From contig CAWDUI010000055.1 of NCBI GenBank assembly GCA_963805445.1, positions 433,646 through 497,645 of the forward strand: a stretch of DNA of 64,000 nt. Reading direction: 5' to 3'. Of this stretch, positions 30,221-40,624 are shown piece by piece (position 1 is the first letter of the stretch; each line of letters opens with the position of its first letter). This stretch comes from JAENVT01 sp963805445 (GTDB taxonomy: Bacteria > Actinomycetota > Acidimicrobiia > Acidimicrobiales > Ilumatobacteraceae). The position numbers were made by a program, and so were the translations under genes. The notes under the pieces are model-generated. The model ran no database searches. It was given only the letters and a program-made list of their open reading frames with translations, and had not been told where the DNA came from.

Positions 30221-31438
30221 CTCGACAACACGGCGTCAAGCGACTGCTTGAGCGTCGTGACGACCTGATCGACCTCGTCGTCGGTGACGACGAACGGGGG
30301 CGCGACCATCACCGCGCTGGGAACTGGGCCCGACCCCGCGGGGTAGATCCACACGTCTCGCGACAACGCCTCGGCCACGACTCGCTGCTGCGGAACGTTG
30401 AGCTCGATGCCGTAGAACATCCCGCGGCCGCGCACCTCGACAACGGCGGGGTGATCGTCGAGCTCGGCGTGCAGGCGATCGCCGAGGACCGCACCCATCT
30501 TGGCGGCCCGCTCGACCAGGCCTTCGCGCTCCATGATGTCGAGCACCGCCACGCTGGCGGCGCATGCCGTGTCGTTGCCGGTGAACGTGAAGTACATGAA
30601 CCCGGCGTCGCCCAACACGTCGGCGACCTCAGTACGCGCCGCGCACTGCCCCGATCGGCACGTAGCCGCCACCCAGACCCTTGCCACCGACGATCACGTC
30701 GGGCTCGAACGGAAAGTGCTGGAACCCGAAGTCGAGGCCCGTTCGTCCGTAGCCGCACATCACCTCGTCGGTGATCATCAAGATGTCGTACCGATGGCAG
30801 ATCTCGGTCACGACGCGCCAGTAGTCGTCACTGGCGGTGAGGCACGCACCTGCCGCGCCGGTGATCGGTTCGGCGATGAACCCGGCGATGGTGTCGGGGC
30901 CCTCGCGCTCGATGATCTCGACCACGGCCTCAGGATCGTTCCACGGCACCTTGGGGAACGGCAGCAGCAGCGGCTCGAACCCGGCTTGGCGAGTGTTGTG
31001 GCTGGCGACCGCAATCGTGCCGAGCGTCATGCCGTGGTAACTCGGGTGGCGACCGACGACCTTCCACCGCTGCGGCCGACCCTTGCCGAGCTGGTAGCTG
31101 CGTGCCAGCCGCAGGGCCGAATCGGTGCTCTCGCTTCCGCCGCTGGTGAAGAAGACCTGCGTGAACCCTTGCGGCAACCACCGCTCGACCAGGCGATCGC
31201 GCAGCGCCAGCCGCTGTTCGCTCGGCCAGATCGGCACCGAGTACGCGCCGTGCACCATCGCTGCGTGCGTTGCGTCGGCGACCTCGGCCCGACCCCACCC
31301 GATGTTGCCGACGATCGCGCCGGCGGCCCCGTCGAGGATTCGCCGGCCGTCTGCGCAGATCAGCCAGCAGCCCTCGCCGCCCACGATGGTCGGCTGGGCT
31401 GTGGCGGTGGGGACGAAGTGATATCGAGCGTCGTTCAC
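30217..31438 (-). CDS. Class III (omega-)aminotransferase, one frameshift
   Basis: About 406 residues after joining frames near 30645. First frame: ILDGAAGAIVGNIGWGRAEV, FFTSGGSESTDSALRLAR, GRHPSYHGMT, EPITGAAGACL, MITDEVMCGYGRTG and DVIVGGKGLGGGYVPIGAV with the PLP lysine. Second frame: FMYFTFTGNDTACAASVAVL and VRGRGMFYGIEL, the domain's end. The pattern is that of aspartate aminotransferase-family omega-transaminases acting on amines or beta-amino acids. GTG start at 31438. Not the same enzyme as the gene at 23.8-25 kb. Confidence 0.82.
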
Positions 31439-31442
31439 CGGC

Positions 31443-32090
31443 TCAGTCTCGCACCTCGACATCGGCGAGGTTGTGGCGGAACATGATCGACAGGCGCGGG
31501 CCGGCGACGGCGACCTTCGGCACACAATGCTCCCAATCGTGCTGGCACGAACCACCCATCACGAACAGGTCACCGTGCCCGAGTTGCCACGAACGCGAAT
31601 GGCCGCCGCCGCGCCGCCGCACGTGGAACGCACGAGGTTGCCCGGTGCTGACGATGGCAACGGTCGGGTCTTCCAGCTCGTAACGCTCGCGATCGGAGTG
31701 CCACGCGACCGAGTCGTGGCCGTCGCGATACAGGTTGAAGCCGATCGAGTCGAACGGCCTGGCGTAGTGGTGGCTGAGCGCCGCCCGAGCATCGGCCAGC
31801 ACGGGTTGGGCCTCGACATGCGGTGAGGCGACATCCCACCACGCCGTCAGTCGGGGCTCGGGCAGGCGACGGTCGTACATGGTGACCTCGCGCTGTTGCC
31901 ACGGCAGGACGGCGATCAGCTCGCCGAAGATGCGGTCCGCGCCGTGCAGCCACTGCGGTGCATGGTCGATCCACGAATCGTCGTCGAGCCAGGTTCGCGT
32001 GACCGTGGTGAAGGTCCGATCGATCGTCGGTTCCTCGAAGGCGAAGAGACACTGCTGCCAGATCAGGTTGGCATCGGCGAGTTCAAGCAT
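31443..32090 (-). CDS. AlkB-like Fe(II)/2-oxoglutarate-dependent dioxygenase
   Basis: About 215 residues. Iron ligands HxD in VAWHSDRE and a distal His in QHDWEHCVP, and the 2-oxoglutarate arginine in GPRLSIMFRH, fit AlkB-type alkylated nucleic acid repair proteins. NLYRDGHDSVAWHSD is the diagnostic block. ATG at 32090 was chosen; an ATG at 32117 would add nine residues. Four bases upstream of the aminotransferase start, so possibly in one transcript. Confidence 0.85.
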   Translation of the reverse strand: MLELADANLIWQQCLFAFEEPTIDRTFTTVTRTWLDDDSWIDHAPQWLHGADRIFGELIAVLPWQQREVTMYDRRLPEPRLTAWWDVASPHVEAQPVLADARAALSHHYARPFDSIGFNLYRDGHDSVAWHSDRERYELEDPTVAIVSTGQPRAFHVRRRGGGHSRSWQLGHGDLFVMGGSCQHDWEHCVPKVAVAGPRLSIMFRHNLADVEVRD

Positions 32091-32160
32091 CACCACATCA
32101 TCGCCGATCGAACGCACGTTCGCAACCCCAAAGTGCCGGCCGCGGTCGTAGGGTTCGGTC

Positions 32161-32919
32161 GTGGTGATCGAGATCGACGATCTGCTCGACAGCCGGATCG
32201 CCGACTATCGCGGATTGCGCGAGCGCGGCAAGGAGAGCGACGACTACTTCATCGTCGAGGGACTGACCGCCATCAGGCGGCTGCTGACATCGCCGTACCC
32301 GGTTCGGTCCGTGCTCCTGACCCCGGCGACGCTGGCGCGACTGGACGGGGAGGGCGGCAATGCCACTGTCTACCTGATCTCCCCCGACCTGATGTCGGCG
32401 GTGGCGGGCGTGAACCTGCATCGCGGTGCGGTGGCCTCTGCGGCGCGACTGCCGTCGCCGGAGCTCGCCACGGTGCTGCCCGGCGCCCGACGGATCGTGA
32501 TGTTGGAAGGCATCAACGACCACGAGAACCTCGGCGCGATCGCCCGCACCGCTCGCGGTCTCGGCGCCGATGCGTTGCTGCTCGACCCGACATGCGCGGA
32601 CCCCTTCTACCGACGAAGCGTGCGGGTATCGATGGGCGAGTTGCTGCACCTCCCGATCGTGCGCTGCGCATCATGGGCGGACGCCTGCGACGAGGTCGCC
32701 GCGGCAGGCTTCGACATCTGGGCACTCACGCCGTCACCACTGGCCACCGACATCTACACGTTGACGCCGCCGACTCGTTGGGCGTTGATCGTCGGCGCAG
32801 AGGGTCCGGGGTTGTCAGCGACGACCTTGGCTCGATGCACGAACGTGCGCATCCCCATGAGCAACGGAGTCGACTCGCTGAACGTCGGTCACGCGGTGGC
32901 TGCGGCACTGGCTCGCTGA
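32161..32919 (+). CDS. SpoU (TrmH)-family RNA 2'-O-methyltransferase
   Basis: 252 residues. N-terminal substrate-binding part (IADYRGLRERGKE, FIVEGLTAIRRLL) and a C-terminal SPOUT knot with LEGINDHENLGAIARTA (motif 1), LIVGAEGPGLS (motif 2) and IPMSNGVDSLNVGHAVAAAL (motif 3). Uses S-adenosylmethionine to methylate a ribose in tRNA or rRNA; the exact target cannot be read. GTG start at 32161 or 32164. The last 31 bases overlap the convergent ureohydrolase gene. Confidence 0.9.
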   Translation: MVIEIDDLLDSRIADYRGLRERGKESDDYFIVEGLTAIRRLLTSPYPVRSVLLTPATLARLDGEGGNATVYLISPDLMSAVAGVNLHRGAVASAARLPSPELATVLPGARRIVMLEGINDHENLGAIARTARGLGADALLLDPTCADPFYRRSVRVSMGELLHLPIVRCASWADACDEVAAAGFDIWALTPSPLATDIYTLTPPTRWALIVGAEGPGLSATTLARCTNVRIPMSNGVDSLNVGHAVAAALAR

Positions 32920-33845
32920 CGGGAGATGCGGCCCATCGCATGTGCGGTCAATCGAAACGCGGTCAACGCGCCGATCCCGTTGACGTCGCGTTCCGGGACG
33001 AACTCGACGACATCGAAGCCGACGATGCGGCCCCGCTCGGCAACCCCGTCGATGATGTCGATCGTCTGGAAGTAGCTCAACCCACCCGGCTCGGGACCGA
33101 TCACTCCGGGCACCAATGACGGGTCGAGCCCGTCGACGTCGACGGTGATGAACACGTCGCCACCACGGGGGACCCGGTCGAGCACGCCGCCGATCCCACC
33201 GCGGTGCACGTCGTGGGCGTCGAAGAAGTGCACGCCGCGCGCCTCGGCCGCTGCCAGATCGGCCGGTCGCGCCGAGCCGACCCCACGACGACCGACTTGG
33301 ATCATCTCGCCGACATGAGACATCTCCGAGGCGCGTCGCATCGTCGACGACAGGCCCCACCGCTCTCCTTGCACCTCGTCGCGCCAGTCGATGTGGGCGT
33401 CGATCTGCACCACGGTGATCGGCCCGTGAGCGGCGTACGCCTGAAGTACAGGAATGGGGATGGAGTCGTCTCCCCCGAGCACGACCGGCACGGCCCCCGC
33501 TGTCAACACCGTCTCGCACGCACGGCGGATCGCAACACGGTTGGCGTCGTGCGCGTTGTCGTCCCACGGCACGTCGCCGAGATCGGCAGCCGTGGTTCCG
33601 TCGACCAACATCGCCCCACCGAGATCGAAGTTGTGATGGTGCCGGATTCCGGAGTACGGGGCAGACGCAGCACGGATCGCACCCGGTGCCTCTTTGCAGT
33701 ACGGCCCGACCGACGCGTACGGCGTCGCACACGGCGCCCCGATCACGACGATGTCGATGCCGACGAGATCGTCAGGCACCACGATCGGCAGACCGAGGAA
33801 CGTACCCGTGTCACCAGCCCCGAACATCGATCCCAGACTTGCCAT
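32889..33845 (-). CDS. Agmatinase/arginase-family ureohydrolase with GGDDS in place of GGDHS
   Basis: 318 residues from ATG at 33845. Ureohydrolase blocks DAHIDWRD and FITVDVDGLDPSL are intact and supply five of the six expected Mn ligands. The first block reads VVLGGDDSIPIPV: Asp stands where most members have the Mn-binding His. Members hydrolyse guanidino groups (agmatine, guanidinobutyrate, arginine). The substitution may mark a subfamily with altered metal site. Substrate unknown. Confidence 0.85.
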   Translation of the reverse strand: MASLGSMFGAGDTGTFLGLPIVVPDDLVGIDIVVIGAPCATPYASVGPYCKEAPGAIRAASAPYSGIRHHHNFDLGGAMLVDGTTAADLGDVPWDDNAHDANRVAIRRACETVLTAGAVPVVLGGDDSIPIPVLQAYAAHGPITVVQIDAHIDWRDEVQGERWGLSSTMRRASEMSHVGEMIQVGRRGVGSARPADLAAAEARGVHFFDAHDVHRGGIGGVLDRVPRGGDVFITVDVDGLDPSLVPGVIGPEPGGLSYFQTIDIIDGVAERGRIVGFDVVEFVPERDVNGIGALTAFRLTAHAMGRISRQRASAAATA

Positions 33846-33952
33846 CCCCACAGCCTTGCCGAATCCGTCACCTGCGGGACGTTTTCCTCTCCGCAAATGG
33901 TCAGTTCGCGCCGATAGTTGGGTATGGGGAGAGTAACGAAACAGAGGTGATC

Positions 33953-34009
33953 ATGACAGTTGCTGCCATGCACGCGGGTCAGGAGTCTTCGCGTGACCAC
34001 GTTCGCTGA
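33953..34009 (+). CDS. Possible 18-residue leader peptide upstream of the GGDEF gene
   Basis: ATG at 33953 preceded by AGAGGTGATC opens an 18-codon frame (MTVAAMHAGQESSRDHVR) ending TGA at 34009, 17 bases before the TTG start of the GGDEF gene. The good ribosome binding site and spacing suggest a translated leader, but a frame this short occurs by chance often. Confidence 0.25.
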   Translation: MTVAAMHAGQESSRDHVR

Positions 34010-34026
34010 AAACAGGTGATGACAAC

Positions 34027-35883
34027 TTGACCCGTTCACCCATCCGTGGCGTGCACCTCGTCGATTGCCCTCATGGGCCGCTGGTCGGCGACGGTCGCCT
34101 CGACCGCGCCCGCCCGTTTGCGATCACCGCCGCGCTCAGCTTGGCGATCGCCGTGCCGTCGACGTCGTGGGCCAACCCAGGGCTCGCTGTCGCAGGCTCA
34201 TTGCTCGGCGCGCTGATGATTCCGACCGCACTGTTGTTTCCCTGGTACCGAGTTGCCCGTAGCGCCCAGTTGATTCCTCCCTTGCTGTTCCTCGTGGCGA
34301 CGATGTTGCTCGCGTGGGCGAACGGAAATGGAATCGATTCGGCGTACGTGACGATGTCGGTGCTACCCCTCATGTGGCTGGCCATCCACGAGCACCGCAC
34401 CGCTGTGTTGGTGGCAGCGGCGATGACCGGAACGGGGCTCTGGGTCGCAACGGCGTTCGGGGATCCCCAGGCGTCGAATCGGTGGACAGTCTCGGTCTGG
34501 GTGTTCGTCGTGTGCTTCGCCGGCATGGGCATGACCTTGCACGGCCTGGTCGCCGACGCGCGGAGCCTCACCCATTCACTGCGGGAACGTCAACTCGCTG
34601 TCGAGAACGCGGCGGCGATGCTCGACGCCCTGCCCGAGCGAGTCAACCGGTATCGATTCTCGGATCTGGCGATCGTCTACTGCAACGCCGCATGGGGTGC
34701 TCAGTACAACGTCGACCCAGGCGAGGCGGTCGGGCGGTCGCTGAAGGAGTTCCTCTCCGACGACGAGATGGACGGTGTGCATCAGCAACTCGCCCTGCTC
34801 GGCCCCGACGCCCCGATCCTGGTCGACAGCGAGGCCCGGGCTGTGGCGAACGCCCCGGACAAATGGTTGGAGTGGATCGACCGGTATCTCCTCGGGCCCG
34901 ACGGACCGGAGGTGCTCTCGATCGGTCGCGATGTCACCCAGCGTCACGACACCGAGATCAAGCTCGCCGAGAGCGAGGCCCGGTTCCGCGACCTGGCCGA
35001 CAAGTCCGCCGATGTCGTGTGGCGCCTCATGCATCAAGCCGTTCCCGCACTTCGATTACATGAGCCCGTCGGTCGAGCGCGTCCTCGGTTATGCGCCGTC
35101 GTACTTCCTGCACGACTTCACCAGGATGCTCGACATCCTCGATGACGAAGGTCGCTCGGCGATCGCTCGGGGACTCGCCGGCGAGCGGACGTTGGAGCAG
35201 TACGACTTCCGATTCCGCCACGCCAACGGATCGATCGTGATCGGCGAGACGCGCACGACGAACATCGTCGGTGGGTTGCAGGGCGTCAGCCGAGATGTCA
35301 CCGAACTGCGCGAGCTGCAGGTTTCGATGGCTGCGCTCGCCGCTGCGCGATCCGCTCACCGGGTTGGCCAACCGTCGGCTGTTCAACGAGCTCCTCGATG
35401 CAGATCTGGCCCGCACCGAACGCAACGGCCTGCCATTGGCGGTCGCCTTCCTCGACCTCGACTGACTTCAAGAGGGTCAACGACACCTACGGCCACGACG
35501 TGGGCGACCTCGTGTTGTGCGAGACCGCAGCACGTTTGGTTGCCACGATCCGCAACACCGACACCGTTGCCCGGATCGGCGGTGACGAGTTCGTGATCGT
35601 CTACGAACCCAACGATCCGGACTCGCTCAACCTGATCCAGCGCATCGACCGAGCACTCTCCGAGCCGATTCAACTCGGTTCCGGCACCGTCGTGTGCTGC
35701 CCGGCGAGCATCGGCATCGCCGAGACCCGCAACGTCGGATACAGCCGCACCGCGTTGCTTGCCGCCGCCGACGATGCGATGTACGAGATCAAGCCGGCCG
35801 CCGCCAAGCAGACGACAACGAGCGATGCATGGTGTCAGATCAACGTGGCGCTCACGAGCGACACCTATCCGTACATCACGTGA
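34027..35883 (+). CDS. Membrane PAS-PAS-GGDEF diguanylate cyclase, three frameshifts
   Basis: About 618 residues joined across breaks near 35035, 35350 and 35463. N-terminal third has about five membrane helices (MASE-like sensor); then a PAS-like segment (LDALPERVNRYRFSDL), a second PAS (FDYMSPSVERVLGYAPSYFL, ending GVSRDVTELREL) and a GGDEF domain with DPLTGLANRRLF, NDTYGHDVGD and the active-site RIGGDEFVIVYE. The catalytic signature is intact, so an active cyclic-di-GMP synthase is expected if the breaks are assembly indels. No RxxD inhibitory site is obvious. TTG start at 34027 is tentative. Its 3' end overlaps the convergent MFS gene by 19 bases. Confidence 0.8.
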
Positions 35884-37157
35884 GAAGTCGTGAGGACGTC
35901 GGTCAGGCCAGGGCGATGGTCGGCCGCAAGCCCCGCCTCGAGACCATCGACTGAGGCTCGCCAGTGCCGCGACCGCAGCGTCAGCAACCCGAAGCCGGCA
36001 AGCAACAGCAACGCGCCGACGCCGAAGGCGAGGTGCAAGTTGGTCGCGTCGCCGATCCAGCCGATGAACAGCAATCCGACGCCGTACGACACTCCTTGCG
36101 CCGCCTGCATGATCGACATCACCCTGCCCCGGCTGCCTTCGGGCGAGTCTCGCTGGATGATCGTCGACGACGAGATGTACAGCCCGGCCGCCGCACCACC
36201 GAGCAACCCCGACGCACACACGACCCACACCGCGCCGGGGGCGGCCGCATAGAGACCGAGCCCCAGCGCAGACAGTCACGATCAACCGGCCGATCAGGAG
36301 CGATCGCGGGTGACGATGGGCAAGCACCGTCACCGTGATGCCGCCGATGATGGCGCCGATGCCCTGCGCAGAAGCGACCAGTGCCGGCCAACCCCGTGCC
36401 ACCGTGATATTCGGATCGGGCATAGATCGGGATGAGGCCCATGAACGGCACGATCGTGAGGTTGAACAGCACCAGCAACGCAATGCCATGCCAGCAACCA
36501 GTTGTCCTTCGCGCCGTTCGCAGCCCACCGACGAGGCGGTCGGTGATCGAGCCGACGCTGTGCTCGGGGCGGAAGGAACGGCGAACCAGGGCCACCGCCG
36601 TCGCCAGCACGACGAACGATGCCGCATTGAAACCGATCGTCCAGGCCGGGCCGACCGTCAGGGCAAGCGCAGTCCCCAGGAGCGGGCCGATGATGCGGCC
36701 GCTGTTCCATGAGTAGACGCCCAGCGACACCATCGCCAGGAACTCCTCCGGCGGTACCAGGTGAGGGAGCATCGCCGCGTACGCCGGCGCACCCAATCGC
36801 ACCGGCCGCACTGGCGAGGAGGATCAACAGGATCAGGATCGCGGGCGTTCGTACGCCGAGACCGAGCGTCACGGCCAACACCGCGGTGACCACGGCCTGC
36901 ACCATCAAGGCGGTGGCGAAGACCTTGCGACGATCGAAGCGATCAGCCAGCAGCCCACCGACGGGCGACGCCAGTGCTTGCGGCGTGAAGGTGGCGAGGG
37001 CGACCAATCCGGTCTGGACGGCCGATCCCGTGCTGGCCGCCACGAGGCTGCCGACGACGATCAGTTGCACCCATGTTCCGACGTCGCTGACAACAGCAGC
37101 ACCCCACAGCAGCCGGACCGCTCGGTGGCGCAAAGGCTTGAAGGGGTGGTTGGTCAC
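35865..37157 (-). CDS. MFS transporter, three frameshifts
   Basis: About 430 residues joined across breaks near 36800, 36400 and 36262. The start LRHRAVRLLWGAAVVSDVGTWVQ and GLLADRFDRRKVF (MFS motif A) are typical of MFS_3 (EntS-like) exporters; later parts read FLAMVSLGVYSWNSGRIIGPLLG, AQGIGAIIGGITVTVLAHR and the C-terminal helices GLLGGAAAGLYISSS and GVGLLFIGWIGDA. Substrate unknown. Confidence 0.75.
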
Positions 37158-37265
37158 AACATCGACCCAGGTTAGTGGAGCGCTCTACCCGCGTCTGTTC
37201 GGGCGAGTAGGTAATTCGGCACATTTCTCGAGCCGGCGGTCGCCGGGTGACCGTCGTGGAGACGG

Positions 37266-38395
37266 TCAGGGCGCGACCACCCCGGCGGCTCGTACCGCGA
37301 CCTGCAGCTTGAACGGGAGGTGGTCGCTGCCGCACGGCTCGAGGTCCTCGACAGCAATCGGGAAGACCATGTCGTTGACCAACGCATGATCGAGTCGAAC
37401 AACGGCGCCGACCGTGCCGAGCACACCGTCGGCGCCGAGCTTGAACGACGGGTCGAGCCCTTGCCGAGCGCATCGATCGCGTCGGTCAGCCCCAACTGCA
37501 GCAGTTCCTCGAACTCGGGCCGATACCGCGTCGTGTTGAGGTCGCCGGCGATGATCATCGGCCCGGTGATGGTCGGGACGAACTCCTTCAGGGCTTCGAT
37601 CTGCTCCTTCCAGGTCTCGTGCCCGCCCGGGTCGACTGCCGCCATCGGGTTGAGGGCGACGACGAGCGTGCTGATGCCGTTCACGTCGATGTCGGCCATC
37701 GCCAGTCGCAGCGGGCCGATCGTCGTCATCTGCGATCGCGGGCCGAGCTCGTGCTTGCTGGCCACCGTGACCGCATAGTCGCTGTGGTCCTCGGGGTCGC
37801 TGACCCGGTGGGGATAGGCGTCGGTTCCGCCGGCGTCGTCGAAGATCGCCATGAACGCCGGGGTCGACTCGACCACGATGATGATGTCGGCCGCCGCGGT
37901 GACCAGTTGGCGTGCGGCGTCGTGCGGCGTCTCGTTGTCGATGAAGACGTTGGCCACGATGATGTCGATCGTCGGCGCCCGCTTCGTCCACCGCGGCGGG
38001 CGGGCAGCGAACAGACGCGGTACGACCAGCCAGACGTGGTACAGGCTCAAGGCCGCCCCGATCGCAGCAAGCAACCAGTGGCTCGTCACCACCGCAGCAA
38101 TTGTCACGACCCACGCAGCAAGCAGCAAGACCGGCAGGGCGTCGTACCCCACTGCCAGCCCGGTTCCCTCGTCGACGTTGGCAACGATGTGCAGGTATCG
38201 GGTCACGATGAGGGCAATCAATCCGGCGCACACCGCCCAGCCGAGGGCGACACCGATGTGGATGTAGCCGCCCGTGAACATGGTGGCCGACCGGTCGACA
38301 TGCCTCCCGAGAAGACCCAACGCGAAGACGAGCGCTGCGCTGAGCACCCCGATCATGTACGCCGGAGTGGCTCGTGCTCGGTTCTGCTCTGGCAT
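37266..38395 (-). CDS. Membrane protein with extracytoplasmic endonuclease/exonuclease/phosphatase-fold domain, one frameshift
   Basis: About 376 residues; break near 37450. Three to four N-terminal membrane helices (to about residue 130) precede an EEP domain: IDIIVANVFIDNE, IIVVESTPAF, PMIIAGDLNTTRY and, in the second frame, DHALVNDMVF and GSDHLPF with the catalytic Asp-His. This is the layout of YafD/UPF0294-like membrane EEP proteins. A phosphodiesterase or nuclease acting outside the membrane is likely; the substrate is unknown. Confidence 0.78.
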
Positions 38396-38445
38396 GGTTG
38401 CACGCTAACGGTGTGGAGAGACGAGCCATTGGGTAACACTGTCCA

Positions 38446-39177
38446 GTGACCTCGCTTCCACCCACCGCGCCGATCCAGTACAGCGATCGGCACATCCGCG
38501 CGGCATGGGCCGTGCATGCCCTGACGACCACCGGGGTGATCGTCGGATTCGTCGGCCTGAACTCGGTCATCGACGGGCACGCCCGAGCGGCGATCCTGTG
38601 GTTGATCGCGGCGTTGCTGCTCGACGGCGTCGACGGGCCGATCGCCCGCAAACTCGATGTCCGCAACCGCATCCCCGTCATCAACGGCAACTCGCTCGAC
38701 CTGATCATCGACTACTTCACGTGCACCATCGTCCCGGTTGCGTTCCTCTGCAAGTTCGATTTGTTGCCGACGAAGACCGTCGGCCCGCTCGGCTTCGCGA
38801 TCCTGATGGTCAGCGCGCTGTGGATGTCGCGCACAGACCAGGAGACCGAGGACGGCTGGTTCAATGGCTTCCCGGCCGAGTGGAACATGATCGTTCCGAC
38901 GCTCTACTTGCTGCACCCGAACCCGTGGGTGACCTTGACGATCTGCCTCTCGTTCTGCGCACTGACCCTCTCCAAGGTGCAGTTCGCCCACCCGGTGTCC
39001 GTGCGCGAACACCGACCCGTGTCGCTGATCTTCATGGTCGCCTGGCTGGCCTCGATGACCTGGCTCGCCGTCGCTCAACGCGACGTCACCGTGGCCCGAA
39101 TCGTGCTGATCGTCGCCCCCCTGTGGACGGTTGTGCAAGTGCTGACGCGGCTCCGCAAGCGAGACCTGCGCCCGTAA
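38446..39177 (+). CDS. pcs: CDP-alcohol phosphatidyltransferase, probable phosphatidylcholine synthase
   Basis: 243 residues, about seven membrane helices. The CDP-alcohol motif is DGVDGPIARKL...NGNSLDLIID, with the expected spacing of the active-site aspartates. The surrounding sequence (IDYFTCTIVPVAFL, GFPAEWNMIVPTLYLL) is that of Pcs, which makes phosphatidylcholine from CDP-diacylglycerol and choline, rather than PgsA or PssA. In the second half motif the usual DG is NG. Divergent from the EEP gene by 50 bases. Confidence 0.8.
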   Translation: MTSLPPTAPIQYSDRHIRAAWAVHALTTTGVIVGFVGLNSVIDGHARAAILWLIAALLLDGVDGPIARKLDVRNRIPVINGNSLDLIIDYFTCTIVPVAFLCKFDLLPTKTVGPLGFAILMVSALWMSRTDQETEDGWFNGFPAEWNMIVPTLYLLHPNPWVTLTICLSFCALTLSKVQFAHPVSVREHRPVSLIFMVAWLASMTWLAVAQRDVTVARIVLIVAPLWTVVQVLTRLRKRDLRP

Positions 39178-39320
39178 CCCCGCACACAACATCGGCGGAT
39201 GGCGATCGCCAGGGCGCATCCGATGTGAGGGCGATGTGAGGGTGCTGTCGCTGGTCCCAGATGCCGTGTCGGCTGAAGATGCAGACAACGCACACCAAGC
39301 ATCTCGAAAGGAACAGCGCC

Positions 39321-40463
39321 ATGCTGCATCACCCGCTTGTCAACCGAATCACATCTCTCGTCCGACCATCCAGGTTCGTCGCCGGGTTCGCCGTCGGCGC
39401 GATTGCGCTCGGCGGCGCCGGCCTGGCCTTCGGTGCCGTACCGGGCACCAACGGCGCGATCACCGCCTGCTACCGCAAGGTCGGTGGCTCGATGCGGATC
39501 ATCGACACCGCGACCGGCGCCAACTGCAACCGCGACGAGAAGAGCCTGGCCTGGAACCAGACCGGCCCACAGGGTCCGCAAGGTGCAATCGGTGCAACCG
39601 GCGCCACCGGTGCCCAGGGTCCCGAGGGCCCGGCCGGACCGGCGGGCCCGGCCGGAGCCGCTGGTGGCGATCCAGCTCCGAGCCCCGGGCCGTCTTCGGC
39701 ACCGAACACCGAGCTCGTCGCCCGGCTGAGTGGCAACATCCTCGGCGGTCCGGGTCAGGTCGACGTGTACGGGTACGGCCTCAACCTCGACCTGGCAAGT
39801 CTGGGATCGTTCAATTCCGGAAACCAGCTGCTCCTGGCCTTGCGTCCGCAAGACGTGCCGCCGACGATGCGCAACCTGCCCGCGACTCACACGCAGACAG
39901 CGCTGCTCAGTCTGTTGAATCCCGCCGGCACCAAGGTGGCCGACATCATTCTCTACGGCGCGAGCATCGTGTCGTTCGACTCGCCCGGAGCTCTCGACCA
40001 GTACGTCATCCGGTTCACGGCGGCAACCATCAACTGGGCCTACACGGACTTCCCGGCGCCGACCGACCCGCTGATCGGCCTGGTCCACGCGAACCCGAAC
40101 TCGACTGTGCCGGCCACCGGCCTGAGCTACGGCGCCAGCGGACCGGACGCATACAGCCCCTCGAGCGCCTACGTCAGCGTTGGCGGACGTCTGAACGAAG
40201 GGTGGGGTGTATTCATCAACTCGCTCCTGCATGGAGCCGTCCTGTCATCGCTCCCAATCGACAGGCTCGCGTCCGACGGCTCGACCGTGACCGGGACCGT
40301 GACGTACGGGCAGTTGACACCGCCGTCGGTGAGCCTGAGCAACACTGGCGCCGCCAACGACCCGCTTCCGGCCGTCGTCATCGGCAGTCGCGTCGGCACT
40401 GTCACAACGACCACCGGGACAACGACGACGTGCTGGTCCTATGTGAGCAACGCGCGTTGCTGA
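39321..40463 (+). CDS. Secreted protein with short collagen-like repeat
   Basis: 380 residues from ATG at 39321 with AAAGGAAC upstream. Signal peptide FVAGFAVGAIALGGAGLAFG, a Cys-containing segment, then about a dozen Gly-X-Y triplets (from GPQGPQGAIGATGATGAQG) and a Pro/Ser linker. The remaining 240 residues (LVARLSGNILGGPGQVDVYG onward) are a beta-rich domain I do not recognise, ending with a Cys pair near the C-terminus. Probably surface-exposed. A strong hairpin terminator follows 14 bases after the stop. Confidence 0.7.
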   Translation: MLHHPLVNRITSLVRPSRFVAGFAVGAIALGGAGLAFGAVPGTNGAITACYRKVGGSMRIIDTATGANCNRDEKSLAWNQTGPQGPQGAIGATGATGAQGPEGPAGPAGPAGAAGGDPAPSPGPSSAPNTELVARLSGNILGGPGQVDVYGYGLNLDLASLGSFNSGNQLLLALRPQDVPPTMRNLPATHTQTALLSLLNPAGTKVADIILYGASIVSFDSPGALDQYVIRFTAATINWAYTDFPAPTDPLIGLVHANPNSTVPATGLSYGASGPDAYSPSSAYVSVGGRLNEGWGVFINSLLHGAVLSSLPIDRLASDGSTVTGTVTYGQLTPPSVSLSNTGAANDPLPAVVIGSRVGTVTTTTGTTTTCWSYVSNARC

Positions 40464-40476
40464 TCCGAAGCGCACG

Positions 40477-40512
40477 AGGCCACCTCCGCCCGACTTCGGG
40501 TGGAGGTGGCCT
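40477..40512 (+). terminator. Rho-independent-type hairpin after the collagen-like gene
   Basis: Inverted repeat with arms AGGCCACCTCC and GGAGGTGGCCT, extended by GCCC/GGGT with one mismatch, around a short loop, followed by TTCGGT. It sits directly downstream of the stop at 40463. Confidence 0.75.
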
Positions 40513-40521
40513 TTCGGTCGT

Positions 40522-40578
40522 GTTCTTCGGTTCTATCCATCTTCGTGCTCATCGGTCCTCCAGGTATCGCGCCGACCT
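40522..40578 (-). pseudogene. Remnant of a toxin-antitoxin junction (toxin 3' end and antitoxin 5' end)
   Basis: The minus strand reads ARYLEDR-stop overlapping a start that continues MSTKMDRTEEHD. The toxin-antitoxin pair at 63.1-63.7 kb reads DRYLEDR-stop and MTKKMTRTEEHD at the same overlap, and the DNA of 40522-40571 and 63341-63390 is visibly similar. Outside this short block no homology is left, so it is a fragment. Confidence 0.6.
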
Positions 40579-40624
40579 CGCGCCGTTGCGCATTCCGGCC
40601 AGCGAAGTAGCGACGACATCGTCG

